Source: Symsagittifera roscoffensis
Taxonomy: Eukaryota > Xenacoelomorpha > Acoela > Convolutidae
Assembly: GCF_963678635.1 (NCBI RefSeq)
Contig: NC_087062.1
Location: 99,069,705 to 99,133,704 of the forward strand
Direction: 5' to 3'
DNA: 64,000 nucleotides
The notes beneath the pieces are model-generated. The model saw nothing but the letters and a program-made list of their open reading frames with translations, did no database searches and was not told the origin of the DNA. A program made the translations under genes and the position numbers. Of the stretch, positions 35,099-44,075 are shown piece by piece. The first letter of the stretch is position 1, and each line of letters starts with the position of its first letter.

Positions 35099-36639
35099 AC
35101 CCAGGCTAGGTCTCTCTCTCTCTCCACAGTGTCTATCTCCATTGTCTTCTCTGTCCAGAACTTCAGCAGCTCCGCCACCTCATAGTTTCTGTGGGCACCT
35201 CCAGCTTCTAAGTCCAAGAAAGGGTTGTATGCCATCCCCATCACTCCAGACACATATTGGTACTCTCCCTTTTTGTTGGGTTTCAAGTACTCTCCTGACG
35301 AAGCCAAGTTACAGTGAACGTCGTGTTTCTCCTCAAACTTCTTGTTGTAGAATCTCCGTATCTCATCTAACTTCCTGTGGCTCTCTAGAGATTGCCTAGA
35401 ACCATCCTCTTTTTCTATCCCAGTACTCTGGTACACACTCAAGATGACTGTGGAGACTCTCCTTTCCAGCGTCTTGCTTCCAATTGCTCTCTGGTGACAT
35501 GCTAGGATGGTACTGTCAGTCATCATCGACATTGTCCATCTCAAGAAACAGGAAGCATCTTTCCTCCTTGCCAGACTCAAGCCTGAGTTGTCCCTAGCAA
35601 CGTGCTGCATCAGCATTCGATATACCTCTAGATTCTTGCCTCCCAATTTCAACTTGTCGTACGAAGTCAGTGTCTCTAACTCTATCCCCAACAGGCTCCA
35701 CGCGAAAATCAGTTGTCCTGCGGTCCTAATGAAGGGATTCGCCATCAACGGCGATGCCGATGAGGATGTTCTCATCGCTTCTTCAAAATGATCTTTTAAC
35801 AAGTTCTGCCAAGTTCTCTTCAGTTGGCTCCCCAATTCCAATTTATTGATACCAGCCTTCTGCTGGGTAGCCCAGTTGCGTCGTTTGCGTGACACTCCAC
35901 TGTCGAGCTTCTTCAGGCAGTGATCCAATTCCTGCAACGTTTCCAGGGCCACCCACCGCGGTCGGGAGATGTTCCTCGTTTTATTCTTCTCAAGTGGATC
36001 GCTAGTCACTTGCTTCCCCGTAGCCTGGTGTTCATTCGAGACCCATTCGTTGCCGATGTCCACTTCCCAGGTCTGCCCGCTCGTCGAACCTCGCTTCATT
36101 TTTATCCTCTGAGGTTTGAAGTCTTCTTCTGTTGTTGAGCTGGTGGGGATCTCCATCTCTTTTTCTACGTCGAGCAGTTTCCTCGGCTCGTAGCTACTCT
36201 TGTAGGCTGCTGTCTTCCGTCGTGCCAGAACCATGGGGGCTGTCTCTCTCAAGTTCCTCTCCGCTGAAGGACTGCCCAATCCCTCCACGTCTCTCTTCCT
36301 CTTGCGAGACCTCACGTCTTTACTCGGGGGCGTTGTCGTTATCATCACTGATTCGACTTCCTTGTCTCCATCCAACCCTTCCAACAATTGCTTCCCCCCT
36401 GCTCGAGCCTTAAGGATATTAGTACTTTTAATTATATTACTAGTTCCGACCTTATCCCCCCTTACATGTTCTATTTTTTTATTGTCAGTTTTTTGTTTCA
36501 GAGTAGAGCTGTCTTTACATTTGTCTTCCTTGGTCTTTCGTGATGCCTTCTTCAACTCGACCATCTTGCTCAGCAGCTCTCCTCTAGCTTTCTCCTCCAG
36601 GCCTGTCCCCATCAGGACAGGCTCTCCGAATTTCACCAC
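35095..36639 (-). CDS. Inner element, accessory ORF segment (514 codons, unknown)
   Basis: A long open segment. The first half is Lys/Glu/Ser/Arg-rich (KKASRKTKEDKCKDSS, RSRKRKRDVEGLGSPSAE) and probably disordered. The second half looks globular (FIRTAGQLIFAWSLLGIEL, DASCFLRWTMSMMTDS, KLDEIRRFYNKKFEEKHD). In-frame sequence continues upstream across a TGA at 36,646-36,648 to 37,011, so the present start is not the original one. No family recognised. Confidence 0.55.
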   Translation of the reverse strand: MVKFGEPVLMGTGLEEKARGELLSKMVELKKASRKTKEDKCKDSSTLKQKTDNKKIEHVRGDKVGTSNIIKSTNILKARAGGKQLLEGLDGDKEVESVMITTTPPSKDVRSRKRKRDVEGLGSPSAERNLRETAPMVLARRKTAAYKSSYEPRKLLDVEKEMEIPTSSTTEEDFKPQRIKMKRGSTSGQTWEVDIGNEWVSNEHQATGKQVTSDPLEKNKTRNISRPRWVALETLQELDHCLKKLDSGVSRKRRNWATQQKAGINKLELGSQLKRTWQNLLKDHFEEAMRTSSSASPLMANPFIRTAGQLIFAWSLLGIELETLTSYDKLKLGGKNLEVYRMLMQHVARDNSGLSLARRKDASCFLRWTMSMMTDSTILACHQRAIGSKTLERRVSTVILSVYQSTGIEKEDGSRQSLESHRKLDEIRRFYNKKFEEKHDVHCNLASSGEYLKPNKKGEYQYVSGVMGMAYNPFLDLEAGGAHRNYEVAELLKFWTEKTMEIDTVERERDLAWV

Positions 36640-36645
36640 TGTGTC

Positions 36646-39103
36646 TCACAGCTCCTCCTTAAAATTGTCCAATGTGGTGTCGTCGTCTACTTCTCGATTA
36701 AAATCGCTCATGAATTTTCGCCAAGCATCCTCATCCAGAGTGCCTAGGAAGACATCCCTGTTTCCCCCGAAGGTGTTCTTCTCCGTTCTCTCCGCACTCA
36801 GGAAGATCATTCCCATGTTGGGATTCTCGCTCGTCAGTGGCAACTCTAGATTCTTGCGGGGAGATGAGGTCAGAGGTGGCGTGGGGGTGTCTGCCCAATT
36901 TTCTCCACTCAGATCTTTCAACAGTTCTTGCGTGGTGAACTCTTCCTCCGATGGCTTCTGCTCCGGTGTGTCCCACCTCCATATCCTCTCCTGCCTCACT
37001 GAGAGTCTCATTCATGCTTTCCTCTTGCGATTCTGCTTCTCTTCTCTCAAGAATCCTCCTGAATCGATCTTCTACGGGACCACTCCTTTTATCCACAGGG
37101 GTGTCCACTGATAGGGATGATGGTGTAGCTGGACTCGTTTTCTTATACTCAGTCAGAGCCACATACAATGGGCCTGCTGCATCCAGCTCCTTTCCCTCCT
37201 GTCTCATTTCCACCTGCTCTAGTCCGTAAGGTGCCCGGTATCTCCTTGTGGCAAACAACATCTCGTCTCCTTTCAGTGCGATATGTCCTTCATTCACTAT
37301 CATCCTGCCATCGTCCCACACCGGCAACTTGTTCTCTAGACCTGCCCGCTCAAGTGGTCTCAAGGCATCTCGTACCTCGAATTTCGGAGGCAGCGACCCT
37401 CTCATTTTCTTGGCTTGAGTTGTCCATGAATTTATTTTTGCATCGCTGGTATGAAAATAAATCGCTGCAGAGTAGCCGATGAAGAGAGGATCCCAGCCGT
37501 CGATGAACTCCTTCTGCTGTTCTTCGGTTGCTGCCCTCGCGAAAAAGGACGGGACCACCAGGGAGCTGTTCATCCCCAGGGTCATTCTCCTCACTGTTGG
37601 AAATTCTGGAATGCTTGCTGGCAGGACTTCTTTCTCCAATATCGCCTCTAGCTCCCTTTTCACCAGCTCGAAGCTTTTCTTCCATGCGGGAATTCTCAAG
37701 ATCTCTTGTCCATTTGCTGTCAGGGGATTTAGGTTCCAGAACTTGGGATAGGTTTCGCTGGGACCTTCGCGCTTGCCTCCCATCCTGCACTGCAGTTGTC
37801 CTCGGAAACTGTATATCACCAACTCCGGATCCTTCACCTTTCCGAAGAGCACCGTGTTGCTCATCTGTGCCCTTAGCACCTCCTGCTGACACCAATTGAG
37901 TGTTGTCCCATCTAATATGCTTATGAGGCTCACATGTGTCACTGAGTATCGATAAGCTGTCACCAGAGGGTCTGGAAACGCGAACGTGACGGCCGGTCCA
38001 TAGATACAGGTTACGACCTCTTCTAGCCCCCGGATCATCCCCATGGGGTCCGATCTCATGGCAAGGCATATGTCCGTCAACAGAGGCATGCCTCCATTCA
38101 CTTTCCTCCACTCATCTCTTGTCTTCGGGCTCCTTTCTTCACCAGTCGGGTGCCGGTTTTGCATCAGTAGGTACTGCACCAGCAGCGTCTTTAGTCCGGC
38201 AGCACACTTATACGAATAGGTGTCAATACTCGAGTGTGTTCTTCCCATCGACAGAGGCCCTCCGTATTTCGTCAGTCGGTGAAATGACACCAGTTCCCCG
38301 TGGGTTAGAAGCACCAATGCCAAGTACCCGTCAATCCGGAGTGTGTCCACGCCCCGACTGAACATGTATGCTGGGCCCATATTGAACAGGTACCTTGGGT
38401 AAACCAGGTACAGTGCCAGCAACAGACTGATGGGCATATTCAATATTTCCTGTATGAAGGCTCCAAAGATGGTTTCTTTCGCGCTGTACACTCCAGCCAG
38501 GAACTCCTTTCCCCAACAAGGACTCAAGAACTCAAGAATCTTGTGATCCCTCCTCGTCCTCAGCTCACCCCTTGCGTGCTCCCTCCAGAATCCTCCAATC
38601 GTGACTTCGTTGGCTGCTGTGACGAACCTGCCAACCGTCATTTCCCTCTTCTCGGCCACTTCCAGCTGCTCCTCAAGAAAATCCCAGATCTGCTTCACCA
38701 GAAGTGGTGCACCTACTCTTGTCTTCTCCGTGGCGTTCTCCAGCCTTGGTGTCAGGAAGGGCCACCTGCCTCTCTCATGTGTCAGTCGATACACCATCGA
38801 CTCTAGCTGCTTCTCCGCTGCGGCCACGTTCTTCCTCTCGTTGCTCGGCCCTCTAGATTTATTGGTGGAGCTTGTGATGGTCAACTCCAGGCTTCGAAAC
38901 CACAGACTGGCCGTCAGGTGAGTCACCACTGGATGATCATCCCCTATAATCGGACTGAGCTTGAGTTGCCTAGCGAAGTTGGATATCTCTAGCAAGAGGA
39001 CCTCTTCCAATACGATGAGGATGTCAGCCAACTCGTAGAAGCCCCTCAATGCGTGGGACACATCCGCCCACGCCGCCGCCAGTTCTGATCTGCGGAGTCT
39101 CAA
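36646..39103 (-). CDS. Inner element, longest accessory ORF segment (~790 codons, unknown)
   Basis: 39,103-36,731 is open for 790 codons. It continues in frame from the upstream ORF across a TAG at 39,119-39,121. Near 36,950 the sensible frame moves to 37,011-36,646 (EEEFTTQELLKDLSGENW). Visible features are helical, Leu-rich text (ELADILIVLEEVLLLEIS), a hydrophobic stretch ISLLLALYLVYPRYLFNMG that may be buried or membrane-associated, and YGPAVTFAFPDPLVTAYRYS. The early part contains IIGDDHPVVTHL, which might be the end of the SGNH-like region described upstream. The family is otherwise unknown. The length without repeats or stops shows it was under coding constraint until recently. Confidence 0.6.
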
Positions 39104-39118
39104 GTTCGTAGGTTCCAG

Positions 39119-40321
39119 CTACCGATTGGGAGCTGCCATCAGAATACGCCACCCATTGCACTCTGCTATCAAGATCAAGATCGCATACACAAATTGCAGA
39201 GCTGGGGGCATGCTCGCGTACCCGGGGGACGTAGTGAACGCTACTTTTGTTTTGGAGCCAAATCGTGAGGCAACGTTCTCTTGTACTTCATTCATGGCTG
39301 CAAATAATGTCTGGATGGCTTCCCAGATCTTCTTCGGTGCCGGTTCATCACCCTTGAGCTGCTCAAGAAACCCCGTCGCATGCAAGTGATTGTTCATCCC
39401 TGCAAACATCAGTAGCTCAGGCTCGCAAGGCATCTCCGATTTTTTTGCCACCACCAGGGTTAACATCTGGTTTAGCTCCGCTCCCGGCAGTGAATATATC
39501 AGAGTTTCCGGCCAAAATAACTTGGGAGACGTTCCCTCAAAGTCCGATCCCGCCACGATGACCACCCTCGCAGCGGCTGGGTCTGCCCTGTCATAAACTG
39601 CCCAGTTTTTGGCCAGCTGCGTATTCCCGCAGGGTTTCCCATATCTGGGGTCGTTGGCCAATCTTGCATTTTCATACGCGGCGTCTGGTAATTCCATTTC
39701 TCTCGGATCCATCAGTTTGTCCACCACCCTCAACTGTGCTGGAGGGGCCACCCTAATCCTGGCAATGCTGGTTCGGTGCTTGGGAGGCTCCACCACGAGT
39801 CCCGGACTCCCCAATGACTTGAGAGGTCTGTAGTTGATAGGTCCCATCACCGATTTTGTGGGAATCCCAGTCAAATCCGCCGTCTCCATCATTTTCGCTC
39901 TCGAGAAATGTGTCTCGTGAGCCTTCAGCCAGTCCACGCACTGGTGTCTACCCAAGTCTTTGTGCGACACCCGCTGAAGACCCAAAGCTTTCGCTAACTC
40001 CAGCCTGCATTCCAGGTCTTCCAAGTCCAGCTCCTTCACCTTCTCTACATATCTCGACCTGCTGGTCTCCGCTGGCCTCTCCGGTTTCTTCTTCTCCGCC
40101 ACCACCACCGAGGATATTACTGATCCCTGAGGAGTTGATGACGTTGCCTCCTCAGCCTCCATGGGCGCGGTGCCCGGCAACTTGGTCCGGCTGCTCCTCG
40201 AACTCTCCATAGAATCGGCCATCGCACCCAAGCGACTGGACAAAGCCCTCGGGTTGACGAAGGGTGGATTTGGGGGTGGTCCGAATGTGATCTGTGCCGT
40301 CTCTGGCAACTCTGCTTCCAA
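39119..40321 (-). CDS. Inner element, accessory ORF segment, second SGNH-like region?
   Basis: 400 codons. The N-terminal ~190 residues duplicate the copy at 41,850-41,296 (shared SRYVEKVKELDLEDLECRLE). Downstream of the duplication edge (39,752) the unique part reads ARVVIVAGSDFEGTSPKLFW, then ELLMFAGMNNHLHATGFLE, then VAFTTSPGYASMPPALQFVY and WRILMAAPNR. A GSD-like start, a hydrophobic strand followed by G-x-N, and later strands resemble the order of blocks in SGNH hydrolases but with altered residues, so I offer that only as a possibility. It ends at a TAG (39,119-39,121); the same frame continues into 39,103-36,731. Confidence 0.45.
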   Translation of the reverse strand: MEAELPETAQITFGPPPNPPFVNPRALSSRLGAMADSMESSRSSRTKLPGTAPMEAEEATSSTPQGSVISSVVVAEKKKPERPAETSRSRYVEKVKELDLEDLECRLELAKALGLQRVSHKDLGRHQCVDWLKAHETHFSRAKMMETADLTGIPTKSVMGPINYRPLKSLGSPGLVVEPPKHRTSIARIRVAPPAQLRVVDKLMDPREMELPDAAYENARLANDPRYGKPCGNTQLAKNWAVYDRADPAAARVVIVAGSDFEGTSPKLFWPETLIYSLPGAELNQMLTLVVAKKSEMPCEPELLMFAGMNNHLHATGFLEQLKGDEPAPKKIWEAIQTLFAAMNEVQENVASRFGSKTKVAFTTSPGYASMPPALQFVYAILILIAECNGWRILMAAPNR

Positions 40322-41183
40322 GGGAGGACGCTGATTCAGTCGGTATCCACACTTCCAACCCTTCGTTCATATGTTCTTGAGCCGCACGATCGAGGTTAAA
40401 TCGTCCCTTCGACCTAGGAGCTTCATCCACCTCCATACGTGACTCTGGTCTTGAGCCGGTCACCACCCGCTCTTTGGGCCTAGCCCCTTTCTGCATGTCG
40501 AGCTCGCGTTGTCGTTGCTGGATCCTTTCAAGCTCCGACTTCAGCTGCTCGCAATTCGCGGCAGTCTCTCGCACCCTTTCTGCCTGTAGCTGTTCAGCTC
40601 TCAACGTGTCCAGTTCCCTCCGCGCTTGATCCCTCTCAAGTTTCGCCTGATCTCTCTCGAGCTTCGCTTGATCCCGGTCGAGGTTTGCCTTGTTCCTCTC
40701 CCGCTGAGTCCTCTCAAGCTCTCTCTTCATGATACTGACGTCCGGATACGCTTCCCCCGTTTGCTGCGCCCGTCACATCAATGGTGTCTTGCTCGTGCTC
40801 TGGCCCGTGGATCTGACTGATGGTCTGACCGGCAGTGGGAACTCCCCTGCACCATACTCAGTATTGTTACTCAAGCCAGGGTTCCTTGCCAAGTCGAACC
40901 CCCTTATTGCTCCATCCACGTTCCAGGACAGCCACCTGGTTTGCTCTTGATTGGATATTCCATCGGTGGTGTAGCCTACCATCAAAACCGCTTCTGTCGC
41001 AGACTCCCGGCACTCGCCCTGTTCCTCCAACTGGAGGATGGCATTCAACATCACTGCCATTCTCTCATCCACTTGAGTATAATCCAGGTCCCTCAGACGT
41101 CCGTACAACTCGTCAAGCGTGGGTTTTTTCAAAGCCGATGGCATGGACTTCCAGAATCGATCTGCCATTTCCGTAATTTCCAA
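40152..41183 (-). pseudogene. Inner element, copy 1 of the first accessory gene part (deleted)
   Basis: Duplicate of 43,604-42,184 lacking the SGNH part. 41,183-40,773 equals the N-terminal ORF and 40,730-40,152 the coiled-coil ORF (repeated ERDQAKLERDQAK heptads). After SASSL the 877-bp deletion changes the frame and the remaining codons are out of frame. It is joined to the downstream unique sequence, so this copy keeps the 3' continuity while copy 2 keeps the hydrolase. Confidence 0.75.
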
Positions 41184-41189
41184 GTGATC

Positions 41190-41293
41190 TTGAGTTTTAG
41201 CAACTTGAGTTTTACCTGAGCAACTTGAGTTTTACCTGAGCAACTTGAGTTTACTTTAGCAACTTGAGTTTACTTTAGCAACTTGAGCTTACT
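41190..41293. repeat. Short tandem repeats GCAACTTGAGTTTTACCTGA (copy at the duplication junction)
   Basis: Five consecutive ~19-21-bp units with core AACTTGAG, of two subtypes (TTTTACCTGAGC and TTTACTTTAGC). The identical array lies at 43,613-43,713. Confidence 0.9.
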
Positions 41294-43197
41294 TCTAATC
41301 CTGGCAATGCTGGTTCGGTGCTTGGGAGGCTCCACCACGAGTCCCGGACTCCCCAATGACTTGAGAGGTCTGTAGTTGATAGGTCCCATCACCGATTTTG
41401 TGGGAATCCCAGTCAAATCCGCCGTCTCCATCATTTTCGCTCTCGAGAAATGTGTCTCGTGAGCCTTCAGCCAGTCCACGCACTGGTGTCTACCCAAGTC
41501 TTTGTGCGACACCCGCTGAAGACCCAAAGCTTTCGCTAACTCCAGCCTGCATTCCAGGTCTTCCAAGTCCAGCTCCTTCACCTTCTCTACATATCTCGAC
41601 CTGCTGGTCTCCGCTGGCCTCTCCGGTTTCTTCTTCTCCGCCACCACCACCGAGGATATTACTGATCCCTGAGGAGTTGATGACGTTGCCTCCTCAGCCT
41701 CCATGGGCGCGGTGCCCGGCAACTTGGTCCGGCTGCTCCTCGAACTCTCCCTAGAATCGGCCATCGCACCCAAGCGACTGGACAAAGCCCTCGGGTTGAC
41801 GAAGGGTGGATTTGGGGGTGGTCCGAATGTGATCTGTGCCGTCTCTGGCAACTCTGCCTCCAATGCACTTATGTGCCTTTGGAAGACGTCATTTAACCAC
41901 TCCACCCCTCTGGGCCTGTCAAAGTGAATCCCATCCGAGGATGCATCGTCAGGGAAAGCAGATAGCTCCATTTGCTCGGCCACATCCAACAACCCAACGG
42001 GGAGGACACTTCTTCGGTGTATCTGCCTGATTATTTCGTTCAGGTTTCGCACTTTTGTGTTCATCTCCATTGCATGTTGGTCCGCTTTCATGTTGTAAGG
42101 GATAGTGCACACCGTAAGAATAGCCGGATCCATTTGAATCCGCAATTCCTCAAGAATGCAGCTCATCTTGTCGTGCAGCCTCGTCACCTTCCTTGCTTCC
42201 CCCTGGACACGTCATTCGTCCCGACCATCAGAAACACCGTGTATACTTTTGCCATCCCTAGCATCTCAAGTGTTGCTAACATCTGCGGCGTCGCAGCTCC
42301 AGCGAAGCTCAAGATCCCCGTTTGCCAATGGGACTGGATCCGGGTCAGCACCCGCAACAAGCTGTCCCCTATGATCAGGTGGACTGCCCCCTCGGGCACA
42401 CGTGGCTGCGTGAGGTATTCCACCCAAGCCGCGTCATGGAAGCAATCTCTTCTGTCTCTCTCCGCCGTGCTCCAGTCCATCCGATTGTGCCTGTGGTATC
42501 TACCTTCCGTATTCTTCTTGTAACTTGAGATCACCACACTCCTGACAGGTTGCTCCCCCCACGTCGAGGGTAGCTCCGCTCTTGCTGGACTCTCGCGACT
42601 CCTTAGCTGTAGCCGCTCGTGCAACTCTTTCAGTCGTGACGAGCTACCACTCACCTGACTACTACCCGGGGTCGAACTTGGTGTATATCCAGGCAGTGCG
42701 ACGTCCATCAACGGGCGTATTACTTGTGTCTCTAGACCACGCAGGGAGGACGCTGATTCAGTCGGTATCCACACTTCCAACCCTTCGTTCATATGTTCTT
42801 GAGCCGCACGATCGAGGTTAAATCGTCCCTTCGACCTAGGAGCTTCATCCACCTCCATACGTGACTCTGGTCTTGAGCCGGTCACCACCCGCTCTTTGGG
42901 CCTAGCCCCTTTCTGCATGTCGAGCTCGCGTTGTCGTTGCTGGATCCTTTCAAGCTCCGACTTCAGCTGCTCGCAATTCGCGGCAGTCTCTCGCACCCTT
43001 TCTGCCTGTAGCTGTTCAGCTCTCAACGTGTCCAGTTCCCTCCGCGCTTGATCCCTCTCAAGTTTCGCCTGATCTCTCTCGAGCTTCGCTTGATCCCGGT
43101 CGAGGTTTGCCTTGTTCCTCTCCCGCTGAGTCCTCTCAAGCTCTCTCTCATGATACTGACGTCCGGATACGCTTCCCCCGTTTGCTGCGCCCGTCAC
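41270..43197 (-). pseudogene. Inner element, coiled-coil + SGNH/GDSL-hydrolase-like protein (copy 2)
   Basis: Frame 43,197-42,184 (337 codons) opens with a charged coiled coil (RDQAKLERDQAKLERDQARR, roughly residues 20-120). It then enters a globular part with HLIIGDSLLRVL (GDS at residues 277-279, block I with the catalytic Ser), ILSFAGAATPQML (block II Gly) and FLMVGTND (residues 326-329, block III Asn). A one-base frameshift at about 42,185 leads to frame 42,187-41,270, which supplies AILTVCTIPYN and ASSDGIHFDRPRG (D85/H88, block V Asp-x-x-His). The four blocks in order and spacing define an SGNH hydrolase fold (esterase/lipase/acetylhydrolase). It is followed by ~180 residues also present in copy 1, and ends artificially at the duplication edge. 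Esterase-like domains are known in ORF1 of some CR1-like LINEs; in a gypsy-type element this is unusual. Confidence 0.7.
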
Positions 43198-43604
43198 ATC
43201 AATGGTGTCTTGCTCGTGCTCTGGCCCGTGGATCTGACTGATGGTCTGACCGGCAGTGGGAACTCCCCTGCACCATACTCAGTATTGTTACTCAAGCCAG
43301 GGTTCCTTGCCAAGTCGAACCCCCTTATTGCTCCATCCACGTTCCAGGACAGCCACCTGGTTTGCTCTTGATTGGATATTCCATCGGTGGTGTAGCCTAC
43401 CATCAAAACCGCTTCTGTCGCAGACTCCCGGCACTCGCCCTGTTCCTCCAGATGGAGGATGGCATTCAACATCACTGCCATTCTCTCATCCACTTGAGTA
43501 TAATCCAGGTCCCTCAGACGTCCGTACAACTCGTCAAGCGTGGGTTTTTTCAAAGCCGATGGCATGGACTTCCAGAATCGATCTGCCATTTCCGTAATTT
43601 CCAA
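43194..43604 (-). CDS. Inner element, first accessory ORF, N-terminal part (copy 2)
   Basis: 136 codons; the first ATG is at about 43,587 (MADRFWKSMPSALKKPTLDE). Contains MAVMLNAILHLEEQGECRES. After about 43,260 the more protein-like frame is the next one, which runs without a stop into the coiled-coil ORF. The C-terminal ~25 residues read here are therefore probably out of frame, and the two ORFs were once one. The same frame change is present in copy 1. No family recognised. The short CTTGAG repeats lie immediately upstream. Confidence 0.5.
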   Translation of the reverse strand: MEITEMADRFWKSMPSALKKPTLDELYGRLRDLDYTQVDERMAVMLNAILHLEEQGECRESATEAVLMVGYTTDGISNQEQTRWLSWNVDGAIRGFDLARNPGLSNNTEYGAGEFPLPVRPSVRSTGQSTSKTPLM

Positions 43605-43612
43605 GTGATCTT

Positions 43613-43713
43613 GAGTTTTAGCAACTTGAGTTTTACCTGAGCAACTTGAGTTTTACCTGAGCAACTTGAGTTTACTTTAGCAACTTGAGTTTACTTTAGC
43701 AACTTGAGCTTAC
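43613..43713. repeat. Short tandem repeats upstream of the accessory ORF
   Basis: Same five-unit AACTTGAG array as at 41,190-41,293, located directly upstream (in element sense) of the first accessory ORF and downstream of pol. Its place between two gene blocks would suit a regulatory element for a separate accessory transcript. That is inference. Confidence 0.85.
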
Positions 43714-44075
43714 TTCTTGAGATGTCGTTCAATTTGCGTTCTCTTTCTTCAATTGAATACAGTTGGGTAGTCAATTTGACTTTACCAAATCAATCTGAAA
43801 ATAACACCCGATTTTTAGACTAACAGGCTGTGTTCCTAACCTAAAAACCCCCTTCACTACTATAATTAAAACCCTTTCCTTTCCGTCCTACTAAAATAGT
43901 TCAATTGGAAATCTTCTAAAAACATGCAGATTCATTTTATGTTTTAGCACCATCAATCATTTAAAATATTAATTGTCATGCCAATCACCTCTAAGATTCC
44001 TTACCTGTTTTGTACCCCCACACCTAACTCGAGATTCTTCCCTCATGCCCAACTCGAGACCCCCGCGTACCCGAC
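43714..44075 (-). other. Spacer between pol and the accessory block of the inner element
   Basis: About 360 bp without ORF, AT-richer than its neighbours. It may contain a promoter or splice acceptor for the accessory ORF; nothing definite is seen. Confidence 0.4.

Larger units (their letters stand above)
39752..43716. repeat. Tandem duplication of ~2.4 kb, one copy with an 877-bp deletion
   Basis: 41,296-43,716 (copy 2) repeats 39,752-41,290 (copy 1). The offset is 1,544 bp at the left part and 2,421 bp at the right part; the 877-bp difference is a deletion in copy 1 between about 40,322 and 40,323 (corresponding to about 41,862-42,738 of copy 2). The copies are nearly identical apart from a few substitutions and a one-base indel near 40,730/43,150. 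The duplication edge coincides with the short CTTGAG-containing tandem repeats at 41,190-41,293. The deletion removes the SGNH-hydrolase region from copy 1. Confidence 0.92.

Noticed and set aside
36233-37111. 292-codon plus-strand ORF, and other long plus-strand frames over 33-52 kb
   Set aside because: They mirror the long minus-strand coding segments, have Ser/Leu/Pro-rich shadow composition, and contain no domain motif.
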